This document shows positions 59,417-64,000 of a DNA stretch of 64,000 nt, piece by piece. The position numbers were made by a program, and so were the translations under genes. The notes under the pieces were generated by a model. It ran no database searches and was not told the origin of the DNA. It saw only the letters and a program-made list of their open reading frames with translations. Where the stretch lies: NCBI GenBank assembly GCA_036406475.1, contig DASXBA010000032.1, forward strand, positions 1 to 64,000, in the 5' to 3' direction. Positions within the stretch are counted from its first letter, which is position 1. Each line of letters opens with the position of its first letter. The DNA comes from DASXBA01 sp036406475 (GTDB taxonomy: Bacteria; Actinomycetota; Thermoleophilia; Solirubrobacterales; Thermoleophilaceae).

Positions 59417-59524
59417 GCCTCAATGATAGCAGGCTACCCCCCTTGCCGGACGCCTCCCCGAGTTACAAAATACCTGCAAAACGCGCCAAAATGCGCCGGG
59501 GCGCAACGGCCGCGTTTCCAACCG

Positions 59525-59833
59525 TTACGGACGTGCGCCGGAGCTGACCCTAAAGCGCAGCTTGACGGTGTGGCCCGGGTCGCCGAGACGGGTGTTCAGA
59601 CGCTCCTCCAGATCGCCCGCGAGCAGCTCCAGCTCCTGCGCCCAGACGGCCGATGAACAGGCGATCGTGACCACGCCCTCGCGCTCCGAGACGGGCTGAG
59701 TCTCCTCGGCCACGACCTCGCCGGCGACCTCCGGCCAGACGGACTGAACGCTCGCGAGCAGCCCCGCCGGGGCGCTTCTCGGCACGGTCCGCTCGAGGGC
59801 GATCCGCAGGGGCCGCGGCGCCAGGCGCCTCAC
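59525..59833 (-). CDS. dciA: DciA-like helicase-loading protein (DUF721)
   Basis: A 102-residue DUF721 protein. The conserved core reads LLASVQSVWPEVAGEVVAEETQPVSEREGVVTIACSSAVWAQELELLAGDLEERLN, the KH-like fold of DciA, which loads the replicative helicase DnaB in most bacteria that lack DnaC. The place between recF and gyrB is the usual one in Actinobacteria. Its GTG overlaps the recF stop by four bases. Confidence 0.9.
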   Translation of the reverse strand: MRRLAPRPLRIALERTVPRSAPAGLLASVQSVWPEVAGEVVAEETQPVSEREGVVTIACSSAVWAQELELLAGDLEERLNTRLGDPGHTVKLRFRVSSGARP

Positions 59834-60924
59834 GCCGGCTCTCCCACGAGGGTGCCGGCCGCCACCTCGACCAGCTCGTCGGCATCGCGCGAGCCCGGCA
59901 CGTGCTCCGGGTCCGTGGTGGTGACCAGGGCCTGGCCGCGCTCGCGCAGCAGGCCGGCCAGGAGCTCGCGGCGAGACCGGTCGAGCTCCGACATGACGTC
60001 GTCGAGCAGCATCAGCGGCTCGCGGTCGCGCAGCTCGAGGAGCAGGTCGCGCTCGGCGAACAGGAGCGCGAGGAGGGCGCTGCGCTGCTGTCCCTGCGAG
60101 CCGTAGGAGCGGAGCGGCACGCCCTCGAGGAGGAGCTGCAGCTCGTCGCGGTGCGGCCCGTGGGCGGTGAAGCCGCGCGACAGGTCCGCCTCGCGCCGCT
60201 CCACGAGCTCGGCCACCAGCTCGTCGGCCGTGGACGCATCGGAGCGCGGCCGGTAGCGGATCTCGGCGTCCCCGGGCAGGCCGAGGGCCGACGCGTGGGC
60301 GGCGAAGGGGGGACGGAGGCCTTCGACCGCCTCGGAGCGGTCGGCCATCAGAGCGACGCCGAGGCGGGCAAGCTCGGCGTCCCAGGCCTCGAGGCCGGCG
60401 GGCCCGGCGTGGCCGCCCTTGATCCGCGCGAGTAGCGCGTTGCGCTGCGCCAGGGCCCGCGAGTAGCCCGTGCGCGTCTCCGCGCGTGCGGGCCAGAGCG
60501 CGGCGACGAAGCGGTCGAGGTGTGCCCGGCGGCTCGCCGGCGCGCCCTTCACGAGCTCGAGCCGCTCCGGCAGGAAGACCGCCGCGAGCGGGCGCTCCTC
60601 GGCGTTCGCGAGGCTCTCGACGGAGCGGCCGTCGACCCGGATCCGCTTCGCCTCCCCCGGCGTGAAACCCACCTCGACCCGGTGGCCGCCGTCCTCACCG
60701 GACGTGTCGAGCGTGACGCGGGTGACCCCGGCGCCCCGCCGGATCAGCTCACGCTCGTTGGTGGTCCGCGGCGACCGCGCCGTGCAGCCGAAGTAGACCG
60801 CCTCGAGCAGGTTGGTCTTGCCGGCCCCGTTGGGCCCGCTGACCACGGTCAGCGACGGCCCAAGCGAGATCTCGGCGCGCTCGTAGTTGCGGAAGTCGCG
60901 GAGCTCGGCTCGCGCTACGCGCAT
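59830..60924 (-). CDS. recF: DNA replication and repair protein RecF
   Basis: A 364-residue SMC-like ATPase that helps load RecA at gaps. Walker A is VVSGPNGAGKTNLLEAV, the signature motif is LRSYGSQGQQRSALLALL, and Walker B is PLMLLDDVMSELDRSRR. Length is normal. I chose ATG 60924 (MRVARAELRDFRNYE), which matches the family start; a frame that runs 30 residues farther upstream only translates the repeat-rich gap before dnaN. Confidence 0.95.
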   Translation of the reverse strand: MRVARAELRDFRNYERAEISLGPSLTVVSGPNGAGKTNLLEAVYFGCTARSPRTTNERELIRRGAGVTRVTLDTSGEDGGHRVEVGFTPGEAKRIRVDGRSVESLANAEERPLAAVFLPERLELVKGAPASRRAHLDRFVAALWPARAETRTGYSRALAQRNALLARIKGGHAGPAGLEAWDAELARLGVALMADRSEAVEGLRPPFAAHASALGLPGDAEIRYRPRSDASTADELVAELVERREADLSRGFTAHGPHRDELQLLLEGVPLRSYGSQGQQRSALLALLFAERDLLLELRDREPLMLLDDVMSELDRSRRELLAGLLRERGQALVTTTDPEHVPGSRDADELVEVAAGTLVGEPA

Positions 60925-60927
60925 CGC

Positions 60928-61020
60928 GGTGGGCAGTGGGCGGTGGGCGGTGGGCGGTGCGTGTGGCCCAGCAGCACTGCCCACTGCAGCCGGCAAAGCC
61001 GGCGCACTGCGCACTGCCCA
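60928..61020. repeat. heptamer tandem repeats and small hairpins between recF and dnaN
   Basis: Four copies of the heptamer (G/A)GTGGGC lie at 60928-60955. A complementary set (CACTGCCCACTGC near 60975 and CACTGCGCACTGCCCA near 61005) follows, so the two halves can pair. Between them GCCGGC-AAA-GCCGGC forms a small hairpin. The gap has no gene. Confidence 0.7.
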
Positions 61021-61025
61021 CTCAT

Positions 61026-62135
61026 CTACACGTTCAGTCGAATCGGCATGACGAGGTACACGAACCCGCCGTCATCGCCCGACTGGATCAACCCCGGCCG
61101 CAGCGGGCTGATCAGCTTCAGGACCAGCTCGTCCGACTCGGCGCTCTCCAGGCCGTCGCGGAAGAAGTCCGGGTTGAAGCCGATCTCGAGCTGTTCGCCC
61201 TGGAACGGAACCGGCAGCGACTCGCTGGCCTCCCCCACGTCCGGCGTCTGCGCCGACACGTCGAGGGCGCCCTCCGAGAAGCTCAGCCGGAGCGGCGCGT
61301 TCTTCTGCGCCAGCAGGCTGATGCGCCGCACCACGTCGAGCAGCTCGCCGCGGTCGATGTGAAGCTCGTGCTCGTAGGAGTCGGGCAGGAGCTGCTGATA
61401 GTTCGGGAATCGACCTTCGACGAGGCGCGACGAGAGGACGACATCGTCGACGCTGAACACCACCTGGTTCTCCAGGGCGCTGACGCCGATCGAGTCCGCT
61501 CCGCTCGCCTGGGCGATGCGGCCGAGCTCCTGGAGCGTCCTGGCCGGCACGTTGGCCTCGAGCGAGCCGCTGAGCGCCTCGTCGAGGCTGGTCTCCTTGA
61601 CGCTTAGTCGGTACGAGTCGGTGGCCACCATCCGCAGCTGCTGCTCGCTGGCGGAGACGAGCACGCCGGTGAGGTGCGGCCGGGTCTCGTCGCGCGAGGC
61701 CGAGCGGGCGACGCGCGTGATGGTGTCGACGAAGGCGCCGGCGGGGACGCTCAGCCCACCGTCCTCGTTCGGCTCGGGGAGCTTCGGGAAGTCCTCGGAT
61801 GGCAGAGTGCGGAGGTGAAAGCGGGCGCTGCCGGAGACGACCTCGACATCCTGCTGCGAGCTTCGGTACTCGAGCGAGAGCTCGTCCTGCGGCAGGGAGC
61901 GGACGACGTCGAGGAGAAGACGTCCGGGGAGGACGACGTTGCCGTCCTCGGCAGAGTCGGTGGCGACACCGACCCGGATGCCCATCTCCATGTCTGTGGC
62001 CTGGAGCTCGAGCTGCCCGTCCTCGATCCTCAGCATCACGCCCGAGAGGGTCTGGATGGCGCTTCGCGTGGACACGCCGCGGACGGCGATCCCGAGACGG
62101 GACAGGAACGTTTCACGGGAAACGGTCAGCTTCAT
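61026..62135 (-). CDS. dnaN: DNA polymerase III sliding clamp (beta subunit)
   Basis: A 369-residue clamp that tethers the replicative polymerase. The start MKLTVSRETFLSRLGIAVRG and the pattern IQTLSGVMLRIEDGQLELQATDMEMGI, the central GVLVSASEQQLRMVATDSYRLS and the terminal YLVMPIRLNV are all typical. An in-frame ATG at 62186 would add 17 residues (rich in Thr and Ser) unlike the family; it does have GGAGAG upstream, so it remains possible. The chosen start puts a small hairpin and a DnaA-box-like site in the leader. Confidence 0.95.
   Translation of the reverse strand: MKLTVSRETFLSRLGIAVRGVSTRSAIQTLSGVMLRIEDGQLELQATDMEMGIRVGVATDSAEDGNVVLPGRLLLDVVRSLPQDELSLEYRSSQQDVEVVSGSARFHLRTLPSEDFPKLPEPNEDGGLSVPAGAFVDTITRVARSASRDETRPHLTGVLVSASEQQLRMVATDSYRLSVKETSLDEALSGSLEANVPARTLQELGRIAQASGADSIGVSALENQVVFSVDDVVLSSRLVEGRFPNYQQLLPDSYEHELHIDRGELLDVVRRISLLAQKNAPLRLSFSEGALDVSAQTPDVGEASESLPVPFQGEQLEIGFNPDFFRDGLESAESDELVLKLISPLRPGLIQSGDDGGFVYLVMPIRLNV
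62110..62123. promoter_or_regulatory. parS-like site inside the dnaN start
   Basis: GTTTCACGGGAAAC differs by one base from the 14 bp parS core GTTTCACGTGAAAC bound by ParB near many origins. It codes for the Val-Ser-Arg-Glu-Thr stretch of DnaN, so coding constraint could produce it by chance. Confidence 0.4.
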
Positions 62136-62140
62136 CGGAC

Positions 62141-62157
62141 CACTACCTGAAGTAGTG
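62141..62157. repeat. small inverted repeat in the dnaN leader
   Basis: CACTAC, five bases CTGAA, then GTAGTG form a perfect 6 bp hairpin directly upstream of the dnaN ATG. It could affect translation or bind a protein. Confidence 0.5.
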
Positions 62158-62177
62158 CTGGTAGGGGCTGTCGTAAC

Positions 62178-62186
62178 TGTGGACAT
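62178..62186 (-). promoter_or_regulatory. single DnaA-box-like site between dnaA and dnaN
   Basis: On the minus strand ATGTCCACA differs by one base from the actinobacterial DnaA box TTGTCCACA. It is the only near match I see in the dnaA-dnaN gap, fewer than the cluster expected for an active oriC. Confidence 0.35.
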
Positions 62187-62258
62187 GGCTCTCCGATGCG
62201 GATTTGGTGTTGGCTCGGCTGTTCAGGAGTCTGTTGATTGTGTCAGGCGGGGCGGCGG

Positions 62259-63584
62259 TCACCGGGGCCGTCCAAGCTGCCGCCGGAGGTTGTCGACGGC
62301 GTTGCGAACAGAGGGGTCGCTGCCCATGGACGAGCTGATGCTGTTGACCGCGTGGAGGACGGTCGTGTGGTTGCGGCCGCCGATACCGCGGCCGATCTCG
62401 GGAAGGCTGTGGTCGGTCAGCTCGCGGGCGAGGAACATCGCGACTTGCCGGGCCCGGGCGACGGGCGGGCGCCGGGTCCTGGCGACGAGGTCGGCCCGCT
62501 CCACGTGGAACTCGGCTGCCGTGGCCTCGAGGATCTCGGTGAGGCCGCAGGTGGGCGAGGGGTCGGGACCGAGCCGGCTGACCACGCGGCGGACGAGAGC
62601 GGCCGTCGGCTCCTCCTCCCGCAGTGAGGCGTACGCGACGACGCGGATCAGCGCACCCTCGAGGGCACGGACGCTGCTCGAGACACAGCGGGCGATCTCG
62701 TCGAGCACATCGCCGGCGACGTCGATCTCATCCAGGCGGGCCCGCTTGGCGAGGATGGCCCGGCGGACGTCGAAGCCGGGCGGCTCGAGCTCGACCACGA
62801 GCCCCGAGCGGAAGCGCTCCTCGAGCCGCCGTTCGAGCCCGCCGAGCTCCTCGGGAGCGCGGTCGGAGGTCATCACGAGCTGCCGGCCCGAGCCGAGCAG
62901 CGAGTTGAACGTGTGGAAGAACTCCTCCTTCGTCGCCTCCTTGTGGGCGAGGAACTGGACGTCGTCGATCAGGACGACGTCGGCGCCGCGGAAGGAGTCG
63001 CGGAAGCGCGACGTGCTGCGGTCGCGCACCGCCTCCACGAAGGCCCCGGTGAACTCCTCGACAGTGGCGTAGCGGACGCTCAGGTCCATGCCGTAGCGGC
63101 TGACGTAGTTGCCGATCGCGTGGAGGAGGTGGGTCTTCCCCAGCCCGGGCTCTCCGTGGAGGAAGAGCGGGTTGTAGGTCTGGGCGGGCATCTCGGCCGC
63201 CGAGAGCGCCGCGGCGTGCGCCAGGCGGTTGCCGTCGCCTATTACGAACTGCTCGAAGGTGTACTTGGGATTCAGGGGCCCTGGGCCCTGGGCCCTGGGC
63301 CCTCGGTCTGCCCGCTTCGTCGTCTCCGGCGGGGTCCAGTCCTCGCCGACCACCTCGACCACGGCCTGAGCGCCCAGGTGGTTGCACGCGGCCCTGCGGA
63401 GGAGCGGGAGGTAGCGCTCTGCCACGCAGCCGCGTATGTGCTCGGGGGCGCGTACGTAGAGCGTGTTGCCCTCGAGGCCGGCGGGCTCGAGGGGAGCCAG
63501 CCAGATGTGGAACTTGAGGTCGGGTGTCTCGCGCCGGAGCTCTTCCCTGATACCGCTCCAAATTGGCTCGACAGCTTCGGGCAC
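62259..63584 (-). CDS. dnaA: chromosomal replication initiator DnaA
   Basis: A 441-residue initiator ATPase. Domain I: EPIWSGIREELRRETPDLKFHIWLAPLEP. A Pro/Gly-rich linker holds a heptamer repeat. Domain III: NPKYTFEQFVIGDGNRLAHAAAL, Walker A LHGEPGLGKTHLLHAIG, Walker B VVLIDDVQFLAHKE, and SDRAPEELGGLERRLEERFRSGL with the Arg finger. Domain IV: RARQVAMFLARELTDHSLPEIGRGIGGRNHTTVLHAV binds DnaA boxes. I prefer GTG 63584, because a GTG at 63689 adds 35 unrelated residues and sits at a likely -10 site; GGAGGG lies somewhat far upstream. Confidence 0.95.
   Translation of the reverse strand: MPEAVEPIWSGIREELRRETPDLKFHIWLAPLEPAGLEGNTLYVRAPEHIRGCVAERYLPLLRRAACNHLGAQAVVEVVGEDWTPPETTKRADRGPRAQGPGPLNPKYTFEQFVIGDGNRLAHAAALSAAEMPAQTYNPLFLHGEPGLGKTHLLHAIGNYVSRYGMDLSVRYATVEEFTGAFVEAVRDRSTSRFRDSFRGADVVLIDDVQFLAHKEATKEEFFHTFNSLLGSGRQLVMTSDRAPEELGGLERRLEERFRSGLVVELEPPGFDVRRAILAKRARLDEIDVAGDVLDEIARCVSSSVRALEGALIRVVAYASLREEEPTAALVRRVVSRLGPDPSPTCGLTEILEATAAEFHVERADLVARTRRPPVARARQVAMFLARELTDHSLPEIGRGIGGRNHTTVLHAVNSISSSMGSDPSVRNAVDNLRRQLGRPR
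63276..63303. repeat. four tandem GGGCCCT heptamers in the dnaA linker
   Basis: Four perfect copies of GGGCCCT lie in a row within the coding sequence of the DnaA domain II linker. Since seven is not a multiple of three, gain or loss of one copy would shift the frame, while three copies would add or remove seven residues. Confidence 0.85.
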
Positions 63585-63680
63585 GGGCAGTCGGCGTCCC
63601 TCCGGGAGGACTCTCGTTGACGGCTTCTGGTGTGGAGGGACTTTGCGGGCCGAAGCCCTGAACTGCCCTCGGAGAGGTCG

Positions 63681-63686
63681 AGTGTA
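63681..63686 (-). promoter_or_regulatory. possible dnaA -10 element
   Basis: TACACT on the minus strand, with a weak TTTACG-like -35 about 15 bases upstream. If used, transcription would begin near 63675, inside the longer dnaA frame, which supports the shorter start. Confidence 0.3.
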
Positions 63687-63776
63687 CACGTGTGATTGAG
63701 GCGTAAAAGCGAGCCCCCGGCGCCCCCGATGGACGACCCCGCAAATCGCGTGAAAAGCCCCCGTGGGACCCGTCCC

Positions 63777-63782
63777 TATACT
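63777..63782 (+). promoter_or_regulatory. possible rpmH -10 element
   Basis: TATACT is a near-consensus -10 located 27 bases before the rpmH ATG. The matching -35 region is not clear. Confidence 0.4.
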
Positions 63783-63808
63783 TCGGCGACCCGCCGGCCG
63801 GGTTCTTC

Positions 63809-63943
63809 ATGAAGCGCACCTATCAGCCCAAGAAGCGCAAGCGCGCCCGCACGCACGGCTTCCGTGCGCGCATGCGCACGCGCGGCGGTCGACGGATCCT
63901 CAAGCACCGCCGCTCGAAGGCCCGCAAGCGGCTCACGCCGTAG
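63809..63943 (+). CDS. rpmH: 50S ribosomal protein bL34
   Basis: A 44-residue, very basic protein with the invariant bL34 pattern: KRTYQPKKRKRARTHGF, then RARMRTRGGRRILKHRRSKARKRL. It is a structural part of the large ribosomal subunit. It lies next to dnaA on the opposite strand and directly before rnpA, the standard layout at bacterial origins. The start ATG follows a GGGTTCTTC leader with only a weak ribosome site. Confidence 0.97.
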   Translation: MKRTYQPKKRKRARTHGFRARMRTRGGRRILKHRRSKARKRLTP

Positions 63944-63945
63944 CC

Positions 63946-64000
63946 ATGGCGGCGCCGCGTCGCAGGCGCCGGCGGCTGTCCCGCAGCGGCGAGTTCGAGC
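63946..64000 (+). CDS. rnpA: ribonuclease P protein component, N-terminal part
   Basis: The ATG is two bases after the rpmH stop. The visible 18 residues read MAAPRRRRRRLSRSGEFE, matching the RRRHRLTRSGEF-type start of RnpA, which helps the RNase P RNA cut tRNA leaders. The gene continues past the window edge. The rpmH-rnpA pair is normally co-transcribed. Confidence 0.85.
   Translation, partial: MAAPRRRRRRLSRSGEFE

Noticed and set aside
59440..59500. AT-richer stretch upstream of gyrB as oriC
   Set aside because: No DnaA-box-like sequences are present in it.
60925..61014. N-terminal extension of recF by 30 residues
   Set aside because: It merely translates tandem repeats; the conserved RecF start is at 60924.
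63585..63689. N-terminal extension of dnaA to GTG 63689
   Set aside because: The added 35 residues do not resemble DnaA domain I and overlap the likely promoter.

Overview
This is GC-rich chromosomal DNA from an actinobacterium, most likely of the class Thermoleophilia (Solirubrobacterales-like). That placement is inferred from gene content, not from rRNA. The right end is a classical origin-proximal block read in reverse: rnpA and rpmH point right, while dnaA, dnaN, recF, dciA (DUF721), gyrB and gyrA point left. The actinobacterial growth cluster fhaA-fhaB-pstP-rodA-pbpA-pknB is also present. GyrB carries the long insert seen in E. coli GyrB, which most Actinobacteria lack. I saw no rRNA, tRNA, CRISPR array or intact mobile element.

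Layout. 1-5.6 kb: the end of an MMPL transporter, a MobA-like nucleotidyltransferase, an alpha/beta hydrolase, a DUF3105 protein, a membrane protein and a secreted peptidoglycan amidase. 5.7-10.8 kb: surface-glycan genes (SnoaL-like protein, initiating sugar transferase, GT4, Wzy-type ligase/polymerase, GT-C transferase). 10.8-20.8 kb: large secreted or anchored proteins (subtilase with FG-GAP repeats, PQQ-type propeller, FlgD-Ig protein), a small accessory patch (coiled coil, small ORF plus nucleotidyltransferase) and two tandem LuxR paralogues. 20.8-31.8 kb: a second glycan block (GT4, GT2, sugar formyltransferase, WbpM-like dehydratase, DegT aminotransferase), interrupted by a giant cyclase-AAA-TPR regulator and a LytR_C protein. 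31.8-38.1 kb: DedA, an RsbU-like phosphatase, purM, a GH43 glycosidase, SRPBCC and DsbA-like proteins.

38.1-49.7 kb is a leftward growth-control operon: a polytopic Ser/Thr kinase, fhaA, fhaB, pstP, rodA, pbpA, pknB and ddl, with 1-4 base overlaps between most genes from pstP to ddl. A separate kinase with a discoidin-like ectodomain converges on it. 49.8-52.9 kb: a CARDB-like protein, DUF4446, pheA and an HNH nuclease.

52.9-54.4 kb is the oddest stretch. It holds strong inverted repeats, a minus-strand extended Shine-Dalgarno followed by a 14-codon ORF and foldable RNA, a frameshifted remnant of a secreted protein, a lone membrane-protein gene, and a decayed copy of the gyrA 3' end next to the real gyrA.

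Together the genes suggest a sugar-coated cell whose wall growth is set by Ser/Thr phosphorylation. The two glycan blocks can be read as one pathway that makes and exports an amino-sugar, possibly N-formylated, polymer. Two other signals stand out: a pair of 44-48 bp palindromes of one family filling the only two sizeable clean gaps between convergent genes, and two genes whose best starts are CTG codons.
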